Shown: piece after piece, positions 22,716-29,548 of the stretch
How positions within the stretch are numbered: position 1 is the stretch's first letter
Layout: every line of letters begins with the position of its first letter
NCBI GenBank assembly: GCA_016926115.1
Contig: JAFGPF010000007.1
Coordinates: 1-29,548, forward strand
DNA length: 29,548 nt
Direction of reading: 5' to 3'
Source: Dehalococcoidales bacterium
Lineage (GTDB): Bacteria; Chloroflexota; Dehalococcoidia; Dehalococcoidales; RBG-16-60-22
Notes under the pieces: generated by a model
Told to the model about the DNA's origin: nothing
Seen by the model: only the letters and a program-made list of their open reading frames with translations
Databases searched by the model: none
Translations under genes and position numbers: made by a program

Positions 22716-23174
22716 ATGCCGAAAGTCGATTATGAGAAAAACCTGGTCAGGAAACCACTTTATGAAGTAGGCATCCAGGCGGTCGGCAAGCACAAGGGAC
22801 ACCAGGTGCCTTCGATGACGTACATGAGCAACTCCCTGGTGCCCGGCAGTAACACGTACGTAGAGGTCAGCTGGATATATGACGTGCCGATGCCCAATCC
22901 GTACGTCTTCGAGCACGCGCATAATTTTAACGAAATCGTCATGCACATCGGCAGCGACCCTGAAAACCCGGAAGCCCTCGGCGGCGAGATGACCATAGAG
23001 GTCGAGGGCCAGCCACTCACTTTCGACCAGACGACGGCGCTCTTCCTTCCCAAGGGGACGAAACATGGCCCACTCACCTGGAAAAAGGTCACCCGCCCCC
23101 ACATCGAGATGACCATTATGCTGGGCTGCGGCGACTTCGCCAAGGCGATGCCGGGCAGAAACCCGGACAGTTAA
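22716..23174 (+). CDS. Cupin-fold protein, paralogue copy 2
   Basis: 152 residues. The full metal set is present: His67, His69 and Glu73 in EHAHNFNEI, and His117 in LPKGTKHGPLTW. ATG 22716 is chosen because AAAGGAG lies 11 nt upstream; the GTG at 22704 lies inside that site. It opens a tandem run of four paralogues on the plus strand. A C-terminal tail GCGDFAKAMPG differs from the others. Function unknown; substrate-binding or isomerase roles are both possible. Confidence 0.75.
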   Translation: MPKVDYEKNLVRKPLYEVGIQAVGKHKGHQVPSMTYMSNSLVPGSNTYVEVSWIYDVPMPNPYVFEHAHNFNEIVMHIGSDPENPEALGGEMTIEVEGQPLTFDQTTALFLPKGTKHGPLTWKKVTRPHIEMTIMLGCGDFAKAMPGRNPDS

Positions 23175-23241
23175 GTAATTACTATTCCGGCAATCAAGCT
23201 GGAATATCCGGATAGCCCAATACGGAGAAAGGAAAAGGATA

Positions 23242-23763
23242 ATGGCAGAATCGAAATACGGAAAGTATATCTGCACGGAACTCAAGAAAAACATCCCGCT
23301 GCCTCCCTACCGGGAGTGGGAACGGGACATGATCGGGGACGGGCTGTGGGAAGGCTACCATCGCGGTCTGGAGCACATCGTCTGGACGGACGCCGAGGTA
23401 ATACCCGGTTCTTTCTACTCGGAAATGGTCTGGCAGTGGCCCCAGAGTTGGCCCAACCAGCGGCCGCGACCCAAGCTTACCCCGGAGCAAATCAAAGAGA
23501 TGGAGAAGAAACCGGGGGGCCAAGGCGTTCCCCCGCACGCGCACCCCTTTCCAGAACTTCTCTCCTTCTTCGGGACGGACATGGAACACCCGGAAGAGCT
23601 CAACGGCGAAGTGGAGTTCTGGATGGAGGACGAAAAATATATCTTTACAAAGAGCTTTGTCGTTTATATCCCCGCCAATGTCACCCACTGCCCATTGAGA
23701 GTCCACCGCATGGATAAACCCTTCTTCCACTATACCATCGGTCCCGGCGGTAGTTACGTTTAA
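23242..23763 (+). CDS. Cupin-fold protein, paralogue copy 3
   Basis: 173 residues, the longest copy. The N-terminus MAESKYGKYI is nearly the same as in copy 5 (MAETKYGKYI). Ligands His99, His101 and Glu105 (PPHAHPFPEL) and His149 (IPANVTHCPL) are present. The extra length is a basic, proline-rich insert (about 66-97) before the metal motif. AAAGGAAAAGG precedes the start. Confidence 0.75.
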   Translation: MAESKYGKYICTELKKNIPLPPYREWERDMIGDGLWEGYHRGLEHIVWTDAEVIPGSFYSEMVWQWPQSWPNQRPRPKLTPEQIKEMEKKPGGQGVPPHAHPFPELLSFFGTDMEHPEELNGEVEFWMEDEKYIFTKSFVVYIPANVTHCPLRVHRMDKPFFHYTIGPGGSYV

Positions 23764-23799
23764 TCCCGGATTATCGAGAGCAAGAGAAAGGAAACGCTA

Positions 23800-24234
23800 A
23801 TGGCGAATAAATACGAAAAAATGTTTGTAACACAGGACAAACCCGGCTATGAATATCCTCCTTACGAACATCCCGACTCCAAGACGACTAAGCGTCTCGC
23901 CTATATCGACGAGAGTACCGTAAACGGGGCGGAGTTCGGGTGCGAGAATATGTGGCTGCTGCCCGGCGGGCCTAAAGAACTAAAACTGCTGGACGCCAAC
24001 ACCCAGCCGTACGACAGATTTTTCGGCTTATATGCCTTCAACTACGATAATATCCGCGACCTCTGCGCTGAAGCGGAAGTCTATATCGGCGGGGAAAAGC
24101 ACATCGTCAAGAAGAGCTTTGCCATGTTCATTCCAGCCAACCTGGAAATAGGACCTCTGACCATTCGCGACATCACCAAGCCCATCTTCTTTACCATCGA
24201 ATTCCCCTGCGGGAAAGCCGTTAAGAAGAAATAA
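23800..24234 (+). CDS. Cupin-fold protein, paralogue copy 4, metal ligands lost
   Basis: 144 residues. It keeps the family's closing pattern (FAMFIPANLEIGPLTI) and spacing, but the His-x-His-x3-Glu segment reads NTQPYDRFFGLY and the last His is Ile (LEIGPL), so no metal ligand remains. A binding or structural subunit that partners an active copy is likely. AAAGGAAA precedes the start. Gap of 36 bp after copy 3. Confidence 0.7.
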   Translation: MANKYEKMFVTQDKPGYEYPPYEHPDSKTTKRLAYIDESTVNGAEFGCENMWLLPGGPKELKLLDANTQPYDRFFGLYAFNYDNIRDLCAEAEVYIGGEKHIVKKSFAMFIPANLEIGPLTIRDITKPIFFTIEFPCGKAVKKK

Positions 24235-24275
24235 GTCCCGTCCTATCCCGTAGTCATGATGGACTAAACGAAATA

Positions 24276-24310
24276 ACCCCTATCTCCGGTTTTCCATCAG
24301 AGATGGGGGT
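24276..24310 (+). terminator. Hairpin between cupin copies 4 and 5
   Basis: ACCCCTATCTC (24276-24286) pairs with GAGATGGGGGT (24300-24310), one T-G wobble, loop 13 nt, followed only by TTTG. It may be a weak terminator or a processing hairpin that lowers copy 5 expression. Confidence 0.45.
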
Positions 24311-24351
24311 TTGTCGTCCTACCCCCGTAAATATGTAAAGGAGAATGATTT

Positions 24352-24810
24352 ATGGCAGAAACCAAATATGGAAAATACATCATCAGCCGTCTCCAGCAAC
24401 CCGCTGCAGAAGCCCCCTGGAACCCGCCGATATCCGTTGCCGGCAAGGGTAAAAGCGGACGTGTCCTGTTCATGGACAGCGAGATTGTCCCGGGGGCTTT
24501 CTATATGGAGTGCGTCTGGATACTGCCCCGGCCTGCCGGCGCTCCACCACCCGACCCCTCCAAGTCCGGCGTCACCGAACCCCATGCCCATGACTATGAC
24601 GAAATCATCGGCTTCATCGGAACCGACAATGACGACCCCTACGACCTGGGCGCCGAGGTCGAGCTGCATCTGGGAGAAGAAAAACACCTCATCACCAAAA
24701 CCAGCCTGGTCTTTATTCCGGCGGGGCTGGTACACTGCCCGCTGCTTTTCCTCAGTGTAGACAGACCGGTGTTTCATTACACCACCGGCCCCGGCAAGAT
24801 GTATTTTTAA
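24352..24810 (+). CDS. Cupin-fold protein, paralogue copy 5
   Basis: 152 residues. Metal ligands His78, His80 and Glu84 (EPHAHDYDEI) and His128 (IPAGLVHCPLLF). N-terminus MAETKYGKYI links it to copy 3, and the ending GPGKMYF to copy 3's GPGGSYV. AAAGGAG precedes the start. It is the last gene before a bidirectional terminator. Confidence 0.78.
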   Translation: MAETKYGKYIISRLQQPAAEAPWNPPISVAGKGKSGRVLFMDSEIVPGAFYMECVWILPRPAGAPPPDPSKSGVTEPHAHDYDEIIGFIGTDNDDPYDLGAEVELHLGEEKHLITKTSLVFIPAGLVHCPLLFLSVDRPVFHYTTGPGKMYF

Positions 24811-24856
24811 AAAGGAGAGTCCCGCAGGTTCTATATTCTCTATACCTGCAGGACTC
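24811..24856. terminator. Bidirectional terminator between the cupin cluster and the 84-residue protein gene
   Basis: GAGTCC-x-GCAGGT (24817-24829) pairs with ACCTGC-x-GGACTC (24844-24856), one mismatch. Rightward it is followed by TTATTAT; leftward by TCTCCTTTTT. Confidence 0.65.
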
Positions 24857-24883
24857 TTATTATGCGTAATTCAGCCGGGTATC

Positions 24884-25138
24884 TTATATCAGCCAGAGAG
24901 TGAGCCCAATCACTATCATTAATACCCCCAGCGCTCCGGCAATCCATCCGCCTATTTTCAGCGCCCCAGGCTGCGGGGTTTCCACGTGCTCGAGGGAGAA
25001 CTCACGGAGGTCCGTCTGCTGCGCCAGGGCTTCGAAGATACGCTTTTCCTCGTGCCTACCCCAGAACAACCCGATGGCGCCCAGGACAACGAAAACCCCG
25101 CCTGCGATTATCAGTATATACCAGTCGCCTTGAGGCAT
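24884..25138 (-). CDS. Small two-helix membrane protein
   Basis: 84 residues: transmembrane helices at about 5-26 and 62-84 with a charged loop between them (WGRHEEKRIFEAL). No family recognised. AAGGAG lies 10 nt before the start. It is downstream of rplL on the same strand, after a terminator. Confidence 0.7.
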   Translation of the reverse strand: MPQGDWYILIIAGGVFVVLGAIGLFWGRHEEKRIFEALAQQTDLREFSLEHVETPQPGALKIGGWIAGALGVLMIVIGLTLWLI

Positions 25139-25203
25139 GTACCACCGACTCCTTGATATAGCTTGCTGGTGCTAAAACTATATTGCATCGGCGCGGAATT
25201 TGC

Positions 25204-25241
25204 AAACAGGCGGGTGTTGATTAACAGGTACCCGCCCGTTT
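25204..25241 (-). terminator. rplL terminator
   Basis: A 12-bp stem (25204-25215 with 25230-25241). One position pairs as G-U only when read on the minus strand (A-C on plus), so it suits leftward transcripts. The T tract is short. Confidence 0.55.
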
Positions 25242-25256
25242 GGTCCGGTTTGATAC

Positions 25257-25868
25257 TTACTTGATTTCGGCGGTGGCGCCGGCAGCTTCAAGTTTCTGCT
25301 TGGCAGTGGCGGCCTCTTCCTTACTGATGCCTTCCTTGACATTCTGGGGAGCGCCTTCCACCAGGTCTTTCGATTCCTTGAGTCCCAGCGTGGTCAACTC
25401 GCGGACAGCCTTGATGACGTTAATCTTGTTGGCGCCGATTTCCTTGAGAATCACGGTGAATTCCGTCTGCTCCTCGGCATCGGCTGCAGCCTCAGCCGCC
25501 GGTGCCGCCGCAGCCACGGCAACGGGTGCCGCGGCACTTACGCCGAACTCCGTTTCCAGGGCTTTCACCAGTTCCGCCAGCTCCAGCACGGACATCTTCT
25601 TGATAGACTCCATGATATCTGCGATAGCTTTGGAAGATACCTTGGGTTTCTCCGCCTTGGGTTTCTTGGCCTCTTCTTTCGCCGGGGCAGGCTCTTCAGC
25701 CTTCTTCTCCTCCGGGGCGGGTTTTTCGGCTTTAGGTTTTTCCGGCGCGGGTTTCTCTTCCTTCGACGCTTCGGCTTTGGGTTCTTCAGCCTTGGGTTCT
25801 TCCGCTGCAGGCTCTTCAGCCTTGGGGTCTTCTACCGCGGCTTCTTCTTTCTTCTCTTCGTCTGCCAT
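25257..25868 (-). CDS. rplL: Ribosomal protein L7/L12 with a long N-terminal extension
   Basis: 203 residues against the usual 120-130. Residues 1-77 are a low-complexity Lys/Glu/Pro/Ala extension built on [10 protein letters not shown] repeats. The normal protein follows: the dimerising N-terminal domain (about 80-112, which binds L10), an Ala-rich hinge (113-133) and the factor-binding C-terminal domain (134-203, [22 protein letters not shown]). The extended start is supported by GGAGGGAGAG just upstream, which lies over the rplJ stop two bases before; no in-frame ATG, GTG or TTG stands at the normal domain boundary. L7/L12 forms the stalk that recruits GTPase factors. Confidence 0.93.
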   Translation of the reverse strand: MADEEKKEEAAVEDPKAEEPAAEEPKAEEPKAEASKEEKPAPEKPKAEKPAPEEKKAEEPAPAKEEAKKPKAEKPKVSSKAIADIMESIKKMSVLELAELVKALETEFGVSAAAPVAVAAAAPAAEAAADAEEQTEFTVILKEIGANKINVIKAVRELTTLGLKESKDLVEGAPQNVKEGISKEEAATAKQKLEAAGATAEIK

Positions 25869-25870
25869 TA

Positions 25871-26395
25871 TTACTCTCCCTCCAGTTGTTGAATTCTAGC
25901 CTGCAGCACTCCCATGATGCCTCTGATAGGGCCTGCAAGCACATTTACCAGTCCGTAGATTGGACTCTGCATTCCAGCCAGTACCTGGCTTATTAATATT
26001 TCACGCGAAGGTAATTTCGCCAGCGATTCTACTTCCCTGGGGTCCAGGACTCTGTCCTCGAAGACCCCCCCCTTGATACTGAGTATCGATTTCGCGGTAC
26101 GGATATATTCGGTCAATACCCTGGCGGGTTCCGGTATCTCGCCATAACCAAACGCCACCGCCACGGGACCCGTAAAGGAGTCCGCCAGTTCCTCGATGCC
26201 GGCGTTTTTAGCAGCGAACTGCGCCAGCGAGTTCTTAACCACCCGGTACTCGATGCCGGCTTCCCTGAGCCTGCGCCGCAGTGCGTTCATCTCACCCGTA
26301 GTCAGACCGCGATAGTCCGTCAGGATACCGACATTACACCTGGAGAACATATCCTGCAGGCTCTCGACTATCTTTTCTTTCTTTTCCGTTGCCAT
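25871..26395 (-). CDS. rplJ: Ribosomal protein L10
   Basis: 174 residues: [34 protein letters not shown] is diagnostic, and the C-terminal helix (IQQLEGE end) carries the L7/L12-binding sites. L10 is the base of the ribosomal stalk and autogenously represses its own mRNA by binding the leader, which is present upstream. AGGAGGT lies 6 nt before the start. rplL follows after two bases. Confidence 0.96.
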   Translation of the reverse strand: MATEKKEKIVESLQDMFSRCNVGILTDYRGLTTGEMNALRRRLREAGIEYRVVKNSLAQFAAKNAGIEELADSFTGPVAVAFGYGEIPEPARVLTEYIRTAKSILSIKGGVFEDRVLDPREVESLAKLPSREILISQVLAGMQSPIYGLVNVLAGPIRGIMGVLQARIQQLEGE

Positions 26396-26586
26396 ACTCG
26401 TACCTCCTGCAATACCACTCCCGATAACCCCCGCTCCCCATAAAGAGAAAGTCCCTGCGCCTGCTGCACAAGGACCCGATTATCCATACCTCAATGGTAC
26501 GGTATCTTTTCATCCTCGGCAGGCTCAATATTAAGTCCTCCACCTGTGAAGGACGCCCGCTGTCTCTGGACTCTTTATTCAGTTGA
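26396..26586 (-). promoter_or_regulatory. Ribosomal L10 leader RNA
   Basis: The 5' leader of rplJ-rplL. On the minus strand AGACAGCGGGCG (near 26554-26565), CCTGCCGAGG (26514-26523) and the downstream GGGTCC/GGGACT elements match the conserved L10 leader that folds into the L10(L12)4 binding site. No gene is on this stretch. Confidence 0.8.
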
Positions 26587-26592
26587 CACTAT

Positions 26593-26621
26593 ATTTTAGC
26601 ACAACGCTTCGTGCGTGTAAA
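26593..26621 (-). promoter_or_regulatory. Strong promoter of rplJ-rplL
   Basis: On the minus strand TTTACA (26616-26621), a 17-bp spacer and TAAAAT (26593-26598) preceded by TGC. It opens the L10 leader. Confidence 0.85.
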
Positions 26622-26642
26622 GCTATTCGGTACTCCGGACGT

Positions 26643-26831
26643 CTAACGCTCCTTGGTATACTTAATCCCTACCACCAGCACCACTATACCAAGCATCGCG
26701 CATGCCACGCCGGTATAAGCTAGCGGGTTGCCGATATATACGTGAAACACGCGATACAACACAGTCAATATCACACAGACTGCCAGTAGAAAAGTCCCCG
26801 TTGATAAACAGATAATAGCTGTCCTGTTCAT
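26643..26831 (-). CDS. Small membrane protein between rplA and rplJ
   Basis: 62 residues with two transmembrane helices (about 5-27 and 36-57) and a basic end. No family recognised. GCGGGGA precedes the ATG. It has its own promoter and separates the rplK-rplA unit from rplJ-rplL, where most bacteria have nothing. Confidence 0.6.
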   Translation of the reverse strand: MNRTAIICLSTGTFLLAVCVILTVLYRVFHVYIGNPLAYTGVACAMLGIVVLVVGIKYTKER

Positions 26832-26860
26832 TACTAATCCCCGCTAATTTTAGTTACCTT

Positions 26861-26889
26861 ATTATACACATTACTCATCATTTTTACAA
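26861..26889 (-). promoter_or_regulatory. Promoter of the small membrane protein gene
   Basis: On the minus strand TTGTAA (26884-26889), a 17-bp spacer and perfect TATAAT (26861-26866). It lies immediately after the rplA terminator. Confidence 0.65.
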
Positions 26890-26890
26890 T

Positions 26891-26916
26891 AAAAAAGAGG
26901 GGCTGACGCCCCTCTT
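26891..26916 (-). terminator. rplK-rplA operon terminator
   Basis: AAGAGGGGC (26895-26903) pairs with GCCCCTCTT (26908-26916) around a TGAC loop; on the minus strand a run of T follows. A good intrinsic terminator 27 nt after the rplA stop. Confidence 0.85.
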
Positions 26917-26942
26917 GTACAGCTTGGTATAAATTTGTAAAG

Positions 26943-27656
26943 CTAGCTGGCGGTTAAGGTCATTGCGGTGGCGAGGTCCAGCTTAATGCCGGGCCCCATG
27001 GTGGTGGTAATATAGGCGCTCTTGACGTATTGTCCTTTGGCGCCGCTGGGCTTGGCTTTTACCACTGCTTCCATGACCGCCGTCAGGTTTTCCATCAGCA
27101 TCTTGTCGTCGAAGCTTACCTTGCCGAGCGGCACATGAATAATCGCCGTCCTGTCCAGTTTGTATTCTACCCTGCCTTTGCGGGCGTCTTCGATAACCCG
27201 GGGCAGGTCGTTCATGGGAGCGACGGTCCCGGACTTGGGATTGGGCATAAGGCCCTTTCTGCCCAGGATTTTACCCAGCTTGCCGACCTTGCCCATCAAC
27301 TCGGGGATGGCGATGGCGGTATCGAATTCGGTCCAGCCGCCCTCGATTTTCTTGATAAGGTCGTCGCTGCCGACGACATCGGCTCCGGCGCCCTCGGCTA
27401 TCTTTTCCGCCTCTCCCTCGGCAAAGACCAGGACACGTACCTTCTTCCCCAGCCCGTGAGGCAACAGGGCTATCCCTCTTACCTGCTGCTGGGCATTACG
27501 CGGGTCGAGTCCCATCCGCAGGTGAAGCTCGACGGTCTCATCGAACTTGGCGGTAGCCGATTTCTTGACCAGATCAATCGCCTCCTGCGGCTGGTATGCC
27601 TTGGCCCGTTCTACCTGTGCGGCTACTTCTGTATATTTCTTACCGTGTTTTACCAT
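26943..27656 (-). CDS. rplA: Ribosomal protein L1
   Basis: 237 residues. The L1 signature is GKILGRKGLMPNPKSGTV near residue 130, with ELHLRMGLDPRNAQQQVRG earlier. L1 binds 23S rRNA in the mobile stalk. AAAGGTGG precedes the start; a single base separates it from the rplK stop. Confidence 0.97.
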   Translation of the reverse strand: MVKHGKKYTEVAAQVERAKAYQPQEAIDLVKKSATAKFDETVELHLRMGLDPRNAQQQVRGIALLPHGLGKKVRVLVFAEGEAEKIAEGAGADVVGSDDLIKKIEGGWTEFDTAIAIPELMGKVGKLGKILGRKGLMPNPKSGTVAPMNDLPRVIEDARKGRVEYKLDRTAIIHVPLGKVSFDDKMLMENLTAVMEAVVKAKPSGAKGQYVKSAYITTTMGPGIKLDLATAMTLTAS

Positions 27657-27657
27657 G

Positions 27658-28080
27658 CTATTCCACCTTTATACCCATACTCCGGGCAGTCCCTTCAACA
27701 ATACGCTCGGCAGCCTCGATGCTGTTGGCGTTCAGGTCCCTGGCTTTAAGCTCGGCGATTTCACGCAGCTGCTTTTTAGAAAGCGTACCTGCTTCTTCAT
27801 GACCAGCCTGGCCACCGGCTTTCTCAAGACCCAGGGCTTTCTTGACCAAATCGGACGTCGGTGGGGTCTTGGTGATGAAGGTATACGTCCGGTCTTCATA
27901 GACGGTTATCTCTACCGGTACGATAGAACCTGCCTGCTTGGACGTACGTTCGTTATACTCCTTGCAGAAACCCATGATATTCAGCCCGTGCTGACCTAAA
28001 GCCGGACCCACCGGCGGCGCCGGATTTGCCTGCCCGGCCGGAATCTGTAGTTTAATGATTGCTTTTACCTTTTTAGCCAT
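27658..28080 (-). CDS. rplK: Ribosomal protein L11
   Basis: 140 residues: [36 protein letters not shown] is the family N-terminus and the C-terminal domain carries the rRNA-binding helix ([24 protein letters not shown]). L11 sits in the GTPase centre of the large subunit. Same order nusG-rplK-rplA as in most bacteria. Confidence 0.97.
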   Translation of the reverse strand: MAKKVKAIIKLQIPAGQANPAPPVGPALGQHGLNIMGFCKEYNERTSKQAGSIVPVEITVYEDRTYTFITKTPPTSDLVKKALGLEKAGGQAGHEEAGTLSKKQLREIAELKARDLNANSIEAAERIVEGTARSMGIKVE

Positions 28081-28098
28081 CCTGTTTCTCCGGAAACG

Positions 28099-28632
28099 TT
28101 ACAGTTTATCTATCTGTAAAAAGTCAAGCTCCACCGGCGTTTCCTGACCGAATAAGGAGAGAAGCACCTTGACTTTGCCTTTTTCCACGTTTATTTCGTC
28201 GACGATTCCCACGAAGTCGATAAACGGTCCGTCGGTCACCCTCACACTCTGACCCTTGCGGAACCCGACCTTGACCTTGGGGGTATCCGCGGTCATCTGT
28301 TTTAATATCTCACTCACCTCTTTTTCTTCCAGCGGCGTGGGCGTATTGCCGCTGCCGACAAAACCGGTGACACCCGGAGTATTCCTGACGACACTCCAGC
28401 TGTTCTCATCCATCTTCATCTCGACGAGGACATAACCGGGCAGAATTTTTTTGGTTACCGTGCGGCGGCGTCCCCCCCGGACTTCAATCTCGTCCTCGGT
28501 AGGTATCACCACCTGGGTAATCTCTTTCCCCGTATCCATGAACTTGATACGCTGTTCCAGGTTCTTCTTGACCCGCTCTTCATGCCCGGAGTAGGTATGA
28601 ATCACGTACCAGTGTTTGTCATTTCCCGCCAC
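28099..28632 (-). CDS. nusG: Transcription antitermination/termination factor NusG
   Basis: 177 residues. The N-terminal NGN domain (HWYVIHTYSGHEERVKKNLEQR) and C-terminal KOW domain (GQSVRVTDGPFIDFVGIVDEI) are both present. NusG binds elongating RNA polymerase and couples to Rho or ribosomal S10. Start: GTG 28632 is preferred, with GAGGT spaced 5 nt; GTG 28644 would add four residues but its AGGT is only one base away. Confidence 0.93.
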   Translation of the reverse strand: MAGNDKHWYVIHTYSGHEERVKKNLEQRIKFMDTGKEITQVVIPTEDEIEVRGGRRRTVTKKILPGYVLVEMKMDENSWSVVRNTPGVTGFVGSGNTPTPLEEKEVSEILKQMTADTPKVKVGFRKGQSVRVTDGPFIDFVGIVDEINVEKGKVKVLLSLFGQETPVELDFLQIDKL

Positions 28633-28718
28633 AAGTAACCTCACTACCTGATTTATTGGAAAGAATAACGAATGTCCCGCACATCAGACAACCTCGATTC
28701 ATCCCGGGAGACAATCTT

Positions 28719-28937
28719 TTATCTACCCACGAATACTTTGTTTACAAGTTCGGTGAATCCAAAGTCGAGAGCCCCCAGAAATATGCCCGCGATAATGGTG
28801 ATTATCAGCACCAGTCCCGTCAGGTACACGGTTTCTCTCTTGGTGAGCCAGACCACCTTTTTCAACTCGTTGATAATCTCGCCCACGTAGTTGAAAAGCC
28901 GGAAACCTCTTCGCTTGGTCGTTGTCTGATGCGTCAT
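28719..28937 (-). CDS. secE: Preprotein translocase subunit SecE
   Basis: 72 residues: an amphipathic helix with the EIINELKKVVWLTKRET motif (about 20-37), then one transmembrane helix (about 39-60). It stabilises the SecY channel. Located directly after rpmG and before nusG, the classic bacterial order. Confidence 0.95.
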   Translation of the reverse strand: MTHQTTTKRRGFRLFNYVGEIINELKKVVWLTKRETVYLTGLVLIITIIAGIFLGALDFGFTELVNKVFVGR

Positions 28938-28969
28938 CGCCGGTTTACCCGTTCAGCCGCAGCGCCGGG

Positions 28970-29137
28970 CTATTTAGCCTCCCGATGCAGTGTATGTGTA
29001 TGGCAGCGGGGACAATATTTGTTCAACTCCAGGCGCTGTGTATCGTTTTTCCTGTTCTTCGTCGTCGTATAGGTCCGTTCCTTGCACTCCGTACAGGCAA
29101 GGTAAACCACACCACGCGCTTCCGCTTTCTTAGCCAT
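28970..29137 (-). CDS. rpmG: Ribosomal protein L33
   Basis: 55 residues, [18 protein letters not shown] at the start, then [18 protein letters not shown] at the end. Both Cys-x2-Cys pairs are present, so this is the zinc-binding form. Start 29137, with the tuf stop three bases upstream. Confidence 0.93.
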   Translation of the reverse strand: MAKKAEARGVVYLACTECKERTYTTTKNRKNDTQRLELNKYCPRCHTHTLHREAK

Positions 29138-29140
29138 AGT

Positions 29141-29548
29141 TTATTCCAGAATCTTGGTAAAGGTGCCGGCCCCTACCGTCCTGCCTCCTTCACGAATAGC
29201 AAAGCGCAGACCCTCTTCCAGGGCGACCGGGTAGATGAGTTTAATCTTCATGTTGATATTGTCGCCGGGCATGACCATCTCTACACCTTCCGGCAGCTCG
29301 ATGGTGCCGGTGACATCGGTAGTCCGGATGTAGAACTGGGGCTTATAGCCGTTGAAGAAGGGCGTATGCCGGCCGCCTTCATCCTTGGTCAAAACGTAGA
29401 CCTGTCCCTCGGCGTAGGTATGAGGTTTGATGGTCCCCGGTGCTGCGAGTACCTGCCCGCGTTCGATGTCTTCACGCTCGACGCCTCTGAGGAGAGCGCC
29501 GACGGCATCACCGGCTTCCGCCTGGTCGAGCGTCTTGTGGAACATCTC
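29141..29548 (-). CDS. tuf: Elongation factor Tu, C-terminal part
   Basis: The last 135 or so codons, running off the window end; frame is open. Domains 2 (end) and 3 of EF-Tu: [50 protein letters not shown] and [18 protein letters not shown]-Tu delivers aminoacyl-tRNA to the ribosome. First gene of the leftward run seen here. Confidence 0.97.
   Translation of the reverse strand, partial: EMFHKTLDQAEAGDAVGALLRGVEREDIERGQVLAAPGTIKPHTYAEGQVYVLTKDEGGRHTPFFNGYKPQFYIRTTDVTGTIELPEGVEMVMPGDNINMKIKLIYPVALEEGLRFAIREGGRTVGAGTFTKILE

Noticed and set aside
23316..23717. 133-codon plus-strand alternative frame in cupin copy 3
   Set aside because: Arg/Gly/Leu-rich out-of-frame reading of a recognised gene.
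1..29548. CRISPR array, tRNA or rRNA genes
   Set aside because: No regularly spaced direct repeats, no T-loop (GGTTCRANNCC) with matching acceptor stem, and no rRNA sequence were recognised, including in the tuf-rpmG-secE gaps where a tRNA-Trp sometimes lies.

Overview
The window looks like chromosome of a GC-rich bacterium, most likely a Chloroflexota/Dehalococcoidia-type lineage. This rests on gene content and is inference: an ECF sigma factor coupled to a DUF5667 protein, yebC-ruvC-ruvA, DUF169 and DUF362 genes, a cupin paralogue family, and a tuf-rpmG-secE-nusG-rplK-rplA run. No tRNA, rRNA or CRISPR array was seen.

Layout. Positions 1-4.2 kb: 3' end of queH, a SIMPL lipoprotein, the sigma/DUF5667 pair, rimI and a small membrane protein. 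4.3-6.7 kb: yebC-ruvC-ruvA plus a DUF296 gene behind a strong promoter. 6.7-8.6 kb: an AT-rich island with a type II restriction-modification pair (N4-cytosine-type methyltransferase and XcyI-like endonuclease). 8.6-12.5 kb: a secreted, membrane-anchored protein, then uvrB flanked by two genes that each carry an in-frame UGA where a conserved cysteine is expected, each followed by a possible bacterial SECIS hairpin. 12.5-13.8 kb: an iron-type alcohol dehydrogenase. 13.9-15.5 kb: a second AT-rich cassette (TcmP and its three-Cys-motif Gp37/Gp68-type partner). 15.5-19.2 kb: small proteins, DUF1893, a cupin, DUF169 and a frameshifted DUF362 gene. 19.2-22.7 kb: an orphan Cys/His protein, dispersed repeats, the YifB/ComM ATPase, a methyltransferase and a lipoprotein. 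22.7-24.8 kb: four tandem cupin paralogues. 25-29.5 kb, minus strand: translation and transcription core genes tuf, rpmG, secE, nusG, rplK, rplA, then a separately promoted L10-leader/rplJ/rplL unit whose L7/L12 has a long charged N-terminal extension.

Most interesting: (i) the two candidate selenoprotein genes either side of uvrB; (ii) the L7/L12 extension; (iii) the cupin family, with one member that has lost every predicted metal ligand; (iv) a recurring architecture in which a good -10 box lies 6-11 nt before a start codon lacking a Shine-Dalgarno sequence, suggesting leaderless or near-leaderless mRNAs; (v) two AT-rich, probably acquired cassettes. All reading was by eye, so family names are recognition from memory unless a motif is quoted.
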